Source of the DNA: an uncultured Ignavibacteriota bacterium
GTDB lineage: Bacteria; Bacteroidota; Ignavibacteria; Palsa-1295
Direction of reading: 5' to 3'
Length of the DNA stretch: 64,000 nucleotides
Assembly (NCBI GenBank): GCA_903900335.1
Contig: CAIUMP010000021.1
Location: forward strand, 124,001 to 188,000
A model generated the notes under the pieces. That model saw only the letters and a program-made list of their open reading frames with translations. It did not search any database and had not been told where the DNA came from. Both the position numbers and the translations under genes were made by a program. Shown here one piece after another: positions 17,353 to 26,385 of the stretch. The stretch's first letter is position 1, and each line of letters begins with the position of its first letter.

Positions 17353-19131
17353 TCAATGAGGACTTTCTCTTTCCATACGCGACCGCACTTGATCATAGCG
17401 AGAATGTGTCACGAGGGGGCCTAAGATCGGAGAGTGTCCCCGTTCAAACATCTTGAGGTATCGGGCGATACCACTGAATCTTGGTGCAGACAGCGTATAC
17501 TCAATTGCATCGTCGATCCGAGCGAGTAGGATCAGCAACATTGCCAAGAGCGCGGACTCAACTTCATTGAGGCCATGGTTAAGCAGCATCCTGTCAGCGA
17601 TCGCATTCGCGTTCTCGTTATCTCCAAGGCTTACTACCATCAATCCATTGAAGATCGTAATTTCATCATCATGAGGATGAAACTTGATCTGTCGCTCGAG
17701 GAAAGGTAGGGAGCTACGTGACAAACGGGTCATCGCATCTGCATCACCGACGAGAACTGCCTGAATAAACGCCGTCATCATGATCACAATATCGTCCGGG
17801 CGCCGTTCCAGTGCGATCTCACATTCCATTAGGGCTTCTCTGCCATTTCCAACCGCTGCCATGACTACGCTGCGCTTGACGTGAACATAGTAGTCATTTT
17901 TGTCAAGTTCAACCGCTCGATCGATCGCGTCGATCGCTTCGCTCGCCTTGCCTTGAAGCGCATAGGAATTGGCAAGTTCACCGTAAGCCCGAGCAGAATG
18001 TGGGTAATTCAACAATGCCCGGAATGCATTCTCGCGCGCGATGTCGCAAAGCGAGGGGGAAAAACCCAGCATCATCACCATCCCATTATTGGCTCGCGCA
18101 CGGAGTACCCACGCTTCGGTAAACCGTGGATCCAGAGCAAGCACTTCGTCAAGATATCGTATGGCGAGTTCATAATCCTCCGCCTGGAAACGTGCAAGTG
18201 CCATGACCTCTTCGGCTTTGAGGTAGAACTGGTAGGCGTCTACATTGTCCGTGAGCCGCTTAGCAACGTTCGATTTTTCTTCAAGTGTCAGTGTAAGGGT
18301 CAGAGCACTCGCAATGTCCAGAGCAACCCGTTCTTGAATCTCAAAGATGTTCTCCAGCGTACCTTTGAAGGTATTGCTCCAAAGGTGATCGTCGGTCTGG
18401 ATGTCGATCAATTCTGCAGTTGTACGGATATTATTCCCCTGTTTGCGGACTGTACCTTCGAGTATGAATTGGACACCCAATTCGTCCGCAATCCTTGCAA
18501 GAGATTTCCCTTTGGACTCGTAGTTCATGACCGACTTACGATCTTTGACGCGAAGAGTCTTGATCTGTGACAAAACGTTGATCAGTTCTTGGGTCAATCC
18601 ATCTGCGAACCAATCGTCCTCCGAGTCTCTACTGAGATTCTCGAAGGGGAGCACCGCTAGCGTTTTTCTTCCAAGTGGATCAGGGGGTAGGGGGCTAAAC
18701 GTCGATGGCGCACTTGCGCCACTCAGGGCCGAATATTGATCTTCGATCTGAATTCCGAATTTCTTCAAGGCACGAAGAACACCATCTCTGTCCGAAGCCA
18801 GTAACCTCTGGATGCCAGCCAGCGGGTAAAGTAGGTCGACCGGAAGTGTCACATGTTCCAGGTCGATCGGGAGAATGGGCTTCTTACGTTCAGCCGCGAT
18901 CGCTACTTCACGGGCCACTTCTGGAGAGGCAACGGATTGCTCAGAAAGCAGGACTGCGAACGCCTTGCAATCCAAGATAGCAGCTGCTATCTCCTTGGAC
19001 CAGCTTGCAGCACCGCTTATCGCCTGCTGATCCAACCAAACCCTAACCCCTGCCGCCCTCAGAGACTCGACCAATTCGAGTGCCTGAGTCGAGTCTCGGC
19101 GGGAATAAGAGATGAACAGATCGGAGGCCAT
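17353..19131 (-). CDS. TIR domain - TolB/FlgO-like domain - TPR protein
   Basis: A 592-residue protein. Residues 1-130 are a TIR domain (DLFISYSRRD, VRVWLDQQAI, FAVLLSEQS, and a glutamate in SPEVAREV). Residues about 155-290 match the TolB/FlgO-like nucleotide-binding module often attached to adenylate cyclases (LAVLPFENLS, DGLTQELINVLSQI, YILEGTVRK-like FILEGTVRKQG). The rest is TPR repeats (e.g. ARAYGELANSYALQGKASEA). TIR domains either signal or cleave NAD; whether this one is active is unknown. It has no signal peptide. Regulatory or defence function are both possible. Confidence 0.85.
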   Translation of the reverse strand: MASDLFISYSRRDSTQALELVESLRAAGVRVWLDQQAISGAASWSKEIAAAILDCKAFAVLLSEQSVASPEVAREVAIAAERKKPILPIDLEHVTLPVDLLYPLAGIQRLLASDRDGVLRALKKFGIQIEDQYSALSGASAPSTFSPLPPDPLGRKTLAVLPFENLSRDSEDDWFADGLTQELINVLSQIKTLRVKDRKSVMNYESKGKSLARIADELGVQFILEGTVRKQGNNIRTTAELIDIQTDDHLWSNTFKGTLENIFEIQERVALDIASALTLTLTLEEKSNVAKRLTDNVDAYQFYLKAEEVMALARFQAEDYELAIRYLDEVLALDPRFTEAWVLRARANNGMVMMLGFSPSLCDIARENAFRALLNYPHSARAYGELANSYALQGKASEAIDAIDRAVELDKNDYYVHVKRSVVMAAVGNGREALMECEIALERRPDDIVIMMTAFIQAVLVGDADAMTRLSRSSLPFLERQIKFHPHDDEITIFNGLMVVSLGDNENANAIADRMLLNHGLNEVESALLAMLLILLARIDDAIEYTLSAPRFSGIARYLKMFERGHSPILGPLVTHSRYDQVRSRMERESPH

Positions 19132-19262
19132 TGCTACAAATATACCACTTCCTCAACTCAGAGACATCTGATCACATGCAGTCACCCTGAAAGATGTTCG
19201 AATTCTCGTTTTGCAATACGGGGCACCATCAAACAAGCAACCATGGGAAAAGAAATTCCGGT

Positions 19263-22193
19263 TTAGAAGGAGATCGGGAATTTCACAGTTTCTTGATCTG
19301 ATCGCTTGAGTTCGAGAATCCCAATGTATTTGTACCCTGTAGGTGGCGCGACCATCGCGTTGCCGGAGCTCAGATCCAGATCCTGTGTTTGATAGGGTTG
19401 GATTGAGATTCTCGAAGGCTCCGCTGAGAGATACGATGAACTGCTGAGGTAGCGTGTTTCCTTCACGTGGACATGCCACCGATTCTTCCGATCTATGAGC
19501 GCGAGGCCTCCGCGAACGTAGAGAAGATAGCTGTTTTTGGGATCGGCTTTCGCTGATTCAGTTGAGTCTTCCGTTTCGGGCAAGTCACCGAAATTTATTG
19601 CGACGTTCTTCTTCCGATAATCAAAAGCCTGGTTGTACACCGCGCCGGAGTCCGGTTTCTGAACCATGCAGGTGATATCTGTAAAGAGGTTGTAGTCTTC
19701 GGCTGGGAGTGTGATTTCGAACAGCACAGATTTCTCTCCTGGCCTTGGGGTAAAGTGCTGAGTGAAGAGATCGCTCGAATTGATCACCGTATCGAACGTT
19801 CGCTGATAGCCAGTGATTGAACACTCTGTTTGAGCGGAGAATGCACGTAGGGTAGGGTTTGTGATCGAAAGCCGGGCGCGAGGCTCTTGTGCTGTCGTCA
19901 TACCTCCATCGGTAAGACGAATATCCAAAGGTACGGCCTCGACGGTAAAATCCACAGCTAGATCTGCTTCATCTTCCGATGCGCTTGTTCGCGAAATATC
20001 CGCTTCCCAAACACCCAAGGATAGATTACCACCGCTAAGGTAAGTCGTTGTGGTTCGCTGTGTAGAGTTGCGACGAAGACTCAGACCTGAGAACTCCCTG
20101 CCATCGTTGTCGTTGAGCGATATGGAGCAGCCGCCTTTGCCCTCCCTGCCGGTCAGAGTGAGCTTCACCGCTTTCGTACCGGGGGGAATTGCAAAGAATT
20201 CTCGTTGAACAGCGCCCGGTTGCAGCTTGATATTTGAAAGGGTGACGCGATTGCTATTCTGATCGGAGAACGTGTGCGGGATGATGATCGTGTTGAGCAG
20301 CTCGAATCGGGCTTCCGAACGGGTGTGCTCGCGGCCCTTATCATAGCCCCATATCCTCCCAGAGTAGAGCCCAGGCTTTTGAAGAAGCTTTGCATTATAC
20401 CGAACGTCAACAGAGATAGACCCCTCGCCTCTGCGATAGACACTTGATTCCAGCGGAGCCATCCATGGTTCGTCGGAGACCAGGTCGAACGCCTCCATGC
20501 CGAGTGCCTTCTGATGATCCGTTGTGCCAGGCCGCGCCTCGGGGAGAATGCTGAAAGTCTCTCGTTCGCCATCAGTGGGGTAATTGCCAGCTCGGAAGTA
20601 AGCGGCGGTTCCAGTTTTGACGGGTGATGGGATCGCGGCTGATACGTGGACCGGTATCGGTATGTAGTTCTTTCGCTGCCATTTGGAGAGCAGATCAAAT
20701 GCGGCGGGGACATCGATCATCCCATAGCCTTCATCGAGCGGAGTCGTACCATCAATGTGTGCAGCGGAGAGCATCATCGCTCTCTTGATCGCGAATGCGT
20801 TCGTCTTCCAGTCCGGGAAGGCCTGCTTCATCGCTGAGAGCAGCACTGCGGCACAACCCGCGGTATAAGGGGAGGACATGCTCGTCCCGTTGTAACGGTC
20901 ACCGCCCACATAATCTGGAACGGTGCTGACGGCGGTGCCAGGTGAGACGAGATCAGGCTTTGCCAGTTCTCCGCCTCGTGAGGAGAAATCGAAGAGGACT
21001 GGATGCGTGAGATATTGATTGTACAAGTCGCGAGCCGCGTCATCAGGAAGAGCAGCGCCGCTGGAAACAATACGATCCGATGAACTGGGTAAACCGATGC
21101 TGGAGAGCCCTGGGCCGTCATTCCCGGCCGATACACAGACCGTCAGATTCGGGGTCGCGGTCAAGAGGCTATCAAGCCATTTATCCATGGCGGATTGGCC
21201 TTCGAGCTCGTTCCCAATTCCGAAACTCATATTTACAACCACCGGCTTTGGCTGCGACTTCGCCAACTCCGAAGCATAGAGGAATGCTCGCTGCATTGAC
21301 CCGGAGACAGTGACTCCGCCGGCGGAATTATCGGCGAATTTTACAGCCACGATCTCTGCGCCGGGAGCAACTCCATTGAACCCCTTTTGGCTATCTATGT
21401 CATGACCAGCCGCAATGCCCGCAACGTGGGTGCCGTGACTTCCATCATCGAAATACACAGATGCAAGGCTGCGCTCTGGGTATATGTTTATGGCCCCCGT
21501 AAGTCGCTTCGCGCTGGAGCCAGAGGTATCCGTTGAGTGGAACGAGAAGGTATCGAAGTGCTCGTGGTAGTTGGTTAGCTCATGCTCATCGCTGAGATCC
21601 TGATCGCCGTCGGAATCGACATAGGCAACATAGTGATCTGTTGCGTCCTTGAAAATGAGTACACCAAAGTTGTCACTTTCGCTCGCATTGAAATTAAGAT
21701 CGGAGAGGCCATTCTGAAATCGCTTCTCGGGTAAGGCGCCGTAAAAATACTTTCCATCCACTGGATTGGACTTCAGAGAGTTCAACCCCTTTAGCACGAT
21801 CGCGTTATCCACTTTCAACTCGTCGCCGCTCCGGGTCGCCTCCTTGTAGGGCACATCGCCAGTGCCCGAATAATCGCGGACTTCGATAACCTTGGCCTTT
21901 CCCTCTGTAGTGGTAGAGAGTCCGGGGACTCCCGGATCAACGCCGGTATCAAATATCAAAATGATTACTCCGCGTCCATCATAGGTGGGGTGTTCACGTT
22001 CGAACGTGTCGGCGTGAGTAGCACCAAGCGACAAGAAGCTCCAGGACGAGCGTGTTGCTGCCGTTTTGTCAGGCAGGGATAGTGGAGGTGTCGATGGAGT
22101 TGGGCCAGTGACAGGGCGCTGTTTTGGAGCCTGTGCCGTGGCGGCATTCGTCACGAGGCACAGCAATGAGAGGAGGAGCAGAAAACGGACCAT
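19263..22193 (-). CDS. Subtilisin-family (S8) serine protease, tripeptidyl-peptidase II-like
   Basis: A 976-residue exported protease. The start at 22193 is chosen because it begins a good signal peptide (MVRFLLLLSLLCLVTNAATAQ); a longer frame reaches 22304. The catalytic triad is visible: Asp82 in LIFDTGVDPG, His near 252 in GSHGTHVAG, Ser near 437 in NGTSMSSPY, with an oxyanion Asn in VSAGNDGPG. The DTGVDPGVPGL start and the insert between Asp and His are like tripeptidyl-peptidase II. The C-terminal half is beta-rich. There is no evident T9SS tail; the protein ends ETVKFPISF. Confidence 0.88.
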   Translation of the reverse strand: MVRFLLLLSLLCLVTNAATAQAPKQRPVTGPTPSTPPLSLPDKTAATRSSWSFLSLGATHADTFEREHPTYDGRGVIILIFDTGVDPGVPGLSTTTEGKAKVIEVRDYSGTGDVPYKEATRSGDELKVDNAIVLKGLNSLKSNPVDGKYFYGALPEKRFQNGLSDLNFNASESDNFGVLIFKDATDHYVAYVDSDGDQDLSDEHELTNYHEHFDTFSFHSTDTSGSSAKRLTGAINIYPERSLASVYFDDGSHGTHVAGIAAGHDIDSQKGFNGVAPGAEIVAVKFADNSAGGVTVSGSMQRAFLYASELAKSQPKPVVVNMSFGIGNELEGQSAMDKWLDSLLTATPNLTVCVSAGNDGPGLSSIGLPSSSDRIVSSGAALPDDAARDLYNQYLTHPVLFDFSSRGGELAKPDLVSPGTAVSTVPDYVGGDRYNGTSMSSPYTAGCAAVLLSAMKQAFPDWKTNAFAIKRAMMLSAAHIDGTTPLDEGYGMIDVPAAFDLLSKWQRKNYIPIPVHVSAAIPSPVKTGTAAYFRAGNYPTDGERETFSILPEARPGTTDHQKALGMEAFDLVSDEPWMAPLESSVYRRGEGSISVDVRYNAKLLQKPGLYSGRIWGYDKGREHTRSEARFELLNTIIIPHTFSDQNSNRVTLSNIKLQPGAVQREFFAIPPGTKAVKLTLTGREGKGGCSISLNDNDGREFSGLSLRRNSTQRTTTTYLSGGNLSLGVWEADISRTSASEDEADLAVDFTVEAVPLDIRLTDGGMTTAQEPRARLSITNPTLRAFSAQTECSITGYQRTFDTVINSSDLFTQHFTPRPGEKSVLFEITLPAEDYNLFTDITCMVQKPDSGAVYNQAFDYRKKNVAINFGDLPETEDSTESAKADPKNSYLLYVRGGLALIDRKNRWHVHVKETRYLSSSSYLSAEPSRISIQPYQTQDLDLSSGNAMVAPPTGYKYIGILELKRSDQETVKFPISF

Positions 22194-22317
22194 CACGTTT
22201 GGAATTTGTTGGAAGAGCCATAAAACCTGTCTTTGGGAAGTTTGAGTCCTACCGGGAAGAATCGCCCTGTGAATTTGGATTAGTTGTTTTGGCGGAAACT
22301 CCATTACCGAACTGTGC

Positions 22318-22346
22318 TGTTAAGCGCCCTGCCTTCAAGGTATATC
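22318..22346 (+). promoter_or_regulatory. Possible promoter of tRNA-Phe
   Basis: TGTTAA (22318-22323) and TATATC (22341-22346) are separated by 17 bases, with transcription expected to begin just before the tRNA at 22356. The -35 is weak. Confidence 0.35.
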
Positions 22347-22355
22347 TTTTCCCGA

Positions 22356-22428
22356 GGTCAGGTAGCTCAGTCGGTAGAGCAAAGGACTGAAAATCCTTGT
22401 GTCGGCGGTTCGATTCCGCCCCTGACCA
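22356..22428 (+). tRNA. tRNA-Phe (anticodon GAA)
   Basis: A 73-base cloverleaf: acceptor GGTCAGG pairs with CCTGACC, D arm GCTC/GAGC, anticodon stem AGGA/TCCT enclosing loop CTGAAAA (anticodon GAA), and T arm with GGTTCGATTCC. The discriminator is A and the 3' CCA is not encoded (next bases CCT). It is followed by a terminator. Confidence 0.96.
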
Positions 22429-22444
22429 CCTCGTATTTAGGATT

Positions 22445-22474
22445 GGCCTCCGCGCATTGCTCGGAGGCCTTTCT
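22445..22474 (+). terminator. Rho-independent terminator after tRNA-Phe
   Basis: GGCCTCCG (22445-22452) and CGGAGGCC (22462-22469) form a perfect stem followed by TTTCTT. Confidence 0.8.
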
Positions 22475-22523
22475 TATTTGTCGTAAATTTGTGTTGATGG
22501 CTTCTCCATCATAAGCCTGCAAG

Positions 22524-25454
22524 ATGTCGCCTAACCCAAATCGCAAAGAACTTCGCCTGTTCGTCTCTTCGACGTTCCGCGACCTCATGCCCGAGCGCGA
22601 ACAACTCGTCAAGAAGGTGTTCCCGCGAATTCGGAAGGAGTGCCGTTCGCGGGGGGTGGAGTTCACCGAGATTGATCTGCGGTGGGGGATTACCGAAGAA
22701 GAGTCCCGTTCGGGCCGCACTATTCGCATTTGCTTAGAGGAGATCGACCGGTGTCGGCCATACTTTATCGGGATTATCGGTTCGCGGTATGGATGGGTGC
22801 CGGGAATCGAGGAGATTGAGAAAGATGATGAGATTCTGGAGGAGTTTCCGTGGCTGAGGGAGTTTGCTGCGCAGGAGAAGAGCATCATCGAGATGGAGTT
22901 TGCGCATGGGGCGATCCATGAGAAGAACGATAGTGCGTTCTTTTACGAGCAGTCCACCCCCCAGCCCCCTCCTCGTACCGAGGTGGGGGAGCCGGATTCG
23001 CTTGAGTACCTCAAGCGTAATCTCCAATCCACTGGCCTCCCATATCGCCGCTTTACTGACCCCGAAGAACTGGGCGAGCAGGTCTTTCAGGATATGGTCG
23101 CTATCCTCGACCGCGATTTCCCCGGCAAGCGCGAGCTGACCCCGCTCGAACACGAACGCATCGAGCATGAAGCGTATTCTCTCAATCGTCGGCAATCGTA
23201 TGTCGCGAACCCCGCGTATTACGAGGCCTTCGACAAGTTCGTCAACGGAGATGGTCCGCCGCTGATCTTGTGGGGCAAGTCTGGACTCGGCAAGAGCGCG
23301 CTCATGGCCTATCTTGCGCACGAGTATCAGACGCAGCACCCGGACGCGTTCGTCGTGCAGCATTTCATTGGCGCGGCGGAGGGCAGCGATCCCGAGGACG
23401 TGATGCGTCAGGTGATGATGGAGATCAAGGATCGGTATGGATTGTCGGATGTCATTCCATCGGACGATCAGGCGCTTCGGGATGAGTTTCCGGTGTGGCT
23501 TGCCAAAGTTGGATCGAACCCCCTCCTTTTCAAGGAGGGGGCAGGGGGTGGTCTCCCCGATGCCGAGGGGCAACCACCCCCCAGCCCCCGCCTTCGAAAG
23601 GCGGGGGAGCCGGATCGACTCGTCCTCTTCATCGACGCCCTCAACCAGCTCACCGGCATTGCGCCGGAGATGCACTGGCTGCCGGACTTCATCCCGGCGA
23701 ACATCCGCCTCATTCTTTCCACAACAACCGGACTGCCGCTGGAACAACTTCGTGAGCGGAATTGGAATGAACTTGAGCTTTCACCTTTAAGCGCGGAGCA
23801 GCGCGAGGCCATTGCGCTGGGGTTCTTGCAGCGGTATCGCAAGTCGCTGCCGGCGGAGCAGCTTCATCGTTTGTCATCCGACAAGAAGTCGGAGAGCCCG
23901 CTCTTTTTGCGGACGGTACTTGAAGAACTCCGCATCTTCGGCCACTTCTCCACACTCGGCGAAGCGCTGGAAGATTATCTCTCCAGCGCGGACGAACGCG
24001 AGTTGTTCCAGAAAGTGCTGGCGCGCATGGAGCACGATCATGGCGCGGATGCCGTGCGCGATGTGCTCACCGCGATCTGGGCATCGCGGCACGGGCTGTC
24101 GGAGTCCGAGTTGATGGAGATAACGGGCATGTCCCGCATGGCGCTCTCAGAGCTGATGATCGCGATGGAGTACCACCTTATGCAGCGCGAGGGGTACTAC
24201 AGCTTCTTCCACAACTACTTGCGGGAGGCGGTGGAGCGGAGGTATTTGCCAGAGGAAGCAGCGAGCAAAGCGGCCCATGCACGGCTGGGAGAATATTTCT
24301 CCATGAGAGAGTATGGACACCGCAGAAGAGATGAAGAGCCGTGGCAGTGGGTTGCCGCTGGGGATTTGGATGCCCTCTGGAAGTGCTTCGCCGATCCCGA
24401 AATGTTCATGCTCTTTGCACATGAAGATCAGCGGTACCACTTCATCGCCTATTTGCAATCGTTCGAGCGCGAGAGAAACATTGCTCTCTTTAATGCGCTC
24501 TATCCCGCGATGCAACGCGACGAAGGATACGAACGCCGGCGCTGGCTTGCTGAGATAGCTCGAGAAGCGGCGTTCTATGATGTTGCAACCGAAATACTCA
24601 CAACCAGCCTTGCGGCAGCTCAGGCGAAGGGGGCAGATGAAGAGTCGCTACTTCCTCTCAAATGCGAGCAGGCGAGGCTCTTAATGGAGCGGCAGGAATA
24701 CCGCCTCGCGTACCCTCTGTGCAGCGAGATTGCTGCATTGATTGAGGAAGAGAAAGGACAGAGTGAGGACCTTTTTGCTGCGCTCGCCGAACTCTCCACC
24801 GTGATGCATGGACTCGGCGATTATGCTGGTGCCGAGCAGGTCATACGCCGAGCATTGAAATTCAGCGAAGTTGTACCGCCCACAATGCGAATTAGTGCAA
24901 TCGAAAACCTCGCTGCACTGGTTTCGATGCAGGGAAATCAGGACAAGGCTGCGGAATTATTTGAGGAGGCGTTGGAGCTTTCGAGCAAGTTGCTGGGTAG
25001 GATGCATCCGACGACGTTGCACATCGCGCTCAATCTTGGAGCTGCGCTTAATCTTGCCAACTTATTCGACCAATCGCTAAGTATATTTGAGAATATGTTA
25101 CCATCTATTAGAAGAAGTCTCGGCGACAAGCACTTATGGTACTTAGTCTGCCTCACAAACCTGGGAAGTGCTCTAACAGATATACGGGCCTATGAGCGAG
25201 CAGAGAGGATTATTATCGAATTGATCGAGAAATCAACTATGTCGCAGGGGCCGGAAAACGAATATACACTTCGTTCTCAACTGGGGCTCGGGTATCTCTA
25301 TTATGTTAAGGGAGAGCTCTCAAAGGCGTTAGATATCTATCAGACCTATTCTCCGCCGTTGGCGGAAAAAATTGGAGAGGATCATGCGTACGTACGCCAG
25401 GTCAACGAAACTCTCAAAAGGATAACTGAGAATCTGAGAGAGGAGGCATCCTGA
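22524..25454 (+). CDS. DUF4062-NACHT-type ATPase with TPR repeats
   Basis: A 976-residue STAND-type protein. Residues about 10-95 are DUF4062 (LRLFVSSTFRDLMPEREQL, EIDLRWGIT, YFIGIIGSRYGWVP), as in TEP1 and nephrocystin-3. A P-loop GKSGLGKSAL lies near residue 251 and a Walker B-like LVLFIDALNQL near 366. The C-terminal third (about 690-970) has TPR repeats. Such proteins sense ligands and oligomerise; bacterial NACHT relatives include phage-defence proteins, but this role is inferred. Two palindromic repeats are translated within it (around residues 145-157 and 333-363), the second just before Walker B. No effector domain is obvious apart from DUF4062. Confidence 0.83.
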   Translation: MSPNPNRKELRLFVSSTFRDLMPEREQLVKKVFPRIRKECRSRGVEFTEIDLRWGITEEESRSGRTIRICLEEIDRCRPYFIGIIGSRYGWVPGIEEIEKDDEILEEFPWLREFAAQEKSIIEMEFAHGAIHEKNDSAFFYEQSTPQPPPRTEVGEPDSLEYLKRNLQSTGLPYRRFTDPEELGEQVFQDMVAILDRDFPGKRELTPLEHERIEHEAYSLNRRQSYVANPAYYEAFDKFVNGDGPPLILWGKSGLGKSALMAYLAHEYQTQHPDAFVVQHFIGAAEGSDPEDVMRQVMMEIKDRYGLSDVIPSDDQALRDEFPVWLAKVGSNPLLFKEGAGGGLPDAEGQPPPSPRLRKAGEPDRLVLFIDALNQLTGIAPEMHWLPDFIPANIRLILSTTTGLPLEQLRERNWNELELSPLSAEQREAIALGFLQRYRKSLPAEQLHRLSSDKKSESPLFLRTVLEELRIFGHFSTLGEALEDYLSSADERELFQKVLARMEHDHGADAVRDVLTAIWASRHGLSESELMEITGMSRMALSELMIAMEYHLMQREGYYSFFHNYLREAVERRYLPEEAASKAAHARLGEYFSMREYGHRRRDEEPWQWVAAGDLDALWKCFADPEMFMLFAHEDQRYHFIAYLQSFERERNIALFNALYPAMQRDEGYERRRWLAEIAREAAFYDVATEILTTSLAAAQAKGADEESLLPLKCEQARLLMERQEYRLAYPLCSEIAALIEEEKGQSEDLFAALAELSTVMHGLGDYAGAEQVIRRALKFSEVVPPTMRISAIENLAALVSMQGNQDKAAELFEEALELSSKLLGRMHPTTLHIALNLGAALNLANLFDQSLSIFENMLPSIRRSLGDKHLWYLVCLTNLGSALTDIRAYERAERIIIELIEKSTMSQGPENEYTLRSQLGLGYLYYVKGELSKALDIYQTYSPPLAEKIGEDHAYVRQVNETLKRITENLREEAS
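22955..22995. repeat. Palindromic repeat inside the NACHT gene (short copy)
   Basis: A CACCCCCCAGCCCC arm runs into CCCCC-T-CCTCG / CGAGG-T-GGGGG (22965-22989, loop TAC), ending GGGAGCCGGAT. The frame stays open through it. The CACCCCCCAGCCCC and GGGGGAGCCGGAT ends are shared with the longer copy at 23519, so the two are members of one family. Confidence 0.75.
23519..23614. repeat. Palindromic repeat inside the NACHT gene (long copy)
   Basis: Two hairpins, CCCCCTCCTT/AAGGAGGGGG (23520-23541) and CCCCCGCCTT/AAGGCGGGGG (23585-23608), are joined by an inner inverted pair (CAGGGGGTGGT and ACCACCCCCCAG). The whole unit has dyad symmetry, is about 95 bases long, and is translated in frame into about 31 proline/glycine-rich residues just before the Walker B motif. 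It looks like a mobile palindromic element that inserted without breaking the gene. Confidence 0.8.
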
Positions 25455-25668
25455 AACGGACTGGATTCCCACCCGTCCTTGATCTAGTTCCAGATATACT
25501 TTCCTACTCGATCCGATTGCTCGCAGTGATTAAGTCATCTCACAACACTTTAGGCCAATATTGAAAGATTAATTCGTCATCAGAGCCTAACGAAACCTCA
25601 TTAGACTCTGAGACGAACCGATATTTCAATTTAGGAAAATAAACACTGTCGACACCGACGGAAATCGG

Positions 25669-26082
25669 CTATCTACCTTTCCCAGTATTCAAAGAAATTG
25701 TCACGATCCCAGATGCGGTGTAGTCCTTCGATAACGCGCTCCATGTATTGAAGGCGTAGTTGCCGTTGCCCTGATCCTGAACGTTCAGAAAGACTCCGAG
25801 ACCGATACTCGGGTCGTCAATCGTAGTAGCAACGAGATATATCTGGCCCGCATTGAGCGTAAAGTTCGCTGGTGCCGGCCCCGCATAGAGACCGGTCCAT
25901 GGTGTTTGCTGCCACACATACATTTGCCCATTGTTTTGTGCATTCACCCCGGAACTTGGTGGGCTGGTCGGCGCGGGGCAAACTACTGTGGCAGTAGATG
26001 TGGAGGGATCCTGCGTAAGATCAACCTGCACAACTTGTGTTCCTTGCCATAACCCTGGCCCTTGCACTAATGAAAGCTTCAT
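25669..26082 (-). CDS. Hypothetical protein
   Basis: A 137-residue protein not matching any family I know. It has no signal peptide and is rich in Gly, Thr, Asn and Trp (WQGTQVVQVDL, YVWQQTPWTGLYAG, GQIYLVATTIDDPS), suggesting an all-beta fold. A good GAGGAG ribosome binding site lies about ten bases before the ATG, which supports it being a real gene. It is alone on its strand between the NACHT gene and the peptide-binding lipoprotein. Confidence 0.65.
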   Translation of the reverse strand: MKLSLVQGPGLWQGTQVVQVDLTQDPSTSTATVVCPAPTSPPSSGVNAQNNGQMYVWQQTPWTGLYAGPAPANFTLNAGQIYLVATTIDDPSIGLGVFLNVQDQGNGNYAFNTWSALSKDYTASGIVTISLNTGKGR

Positions 26083-26385
26083 TTTTATATCTCCTCTTTG
26101 TTGTTTTGAAATCTTGGTTGTTTTGAAAAAAAATCGGAGGTCTGGTTAAGCCTTCGGTTTCATGTCCACGAACGTGCTGAAGTTGGCGAGGCTACATTAC
26201 CATCGCGTTGCGGCGGAGTATTAGCAAAAGATAGATCAACTTCCGGGGGTGGCGTTTCCCTCATATTGCAATGAACCAACATCGCGAACATACCACATTA
26301 TTTCGCGCTCCCTGTGAAATCCGTTTTCGTGTGGGTAGAGGTGGGGAAACGCAGCGCGAGGACAATCTCGCCGTAAATTTGTCGG
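26083..26385. other. Intergenic region between divergent genes
   Basis: About 300 bases between divergent genes. A direct repeat TTGTTGTTTTGAAA-like occurs twice near 26098-26130, close to the minus-strand start; nothing else recognisable. Promoters for both neighbours are expected here. Confidence 0.4.

Noticed and set aside
22194-22304. Longer N-terminus for the subtilase
   Set aside because: The extra 37 residues precede a signal peptide and approach the tRNA promoter; ATG 22193 is the better start.
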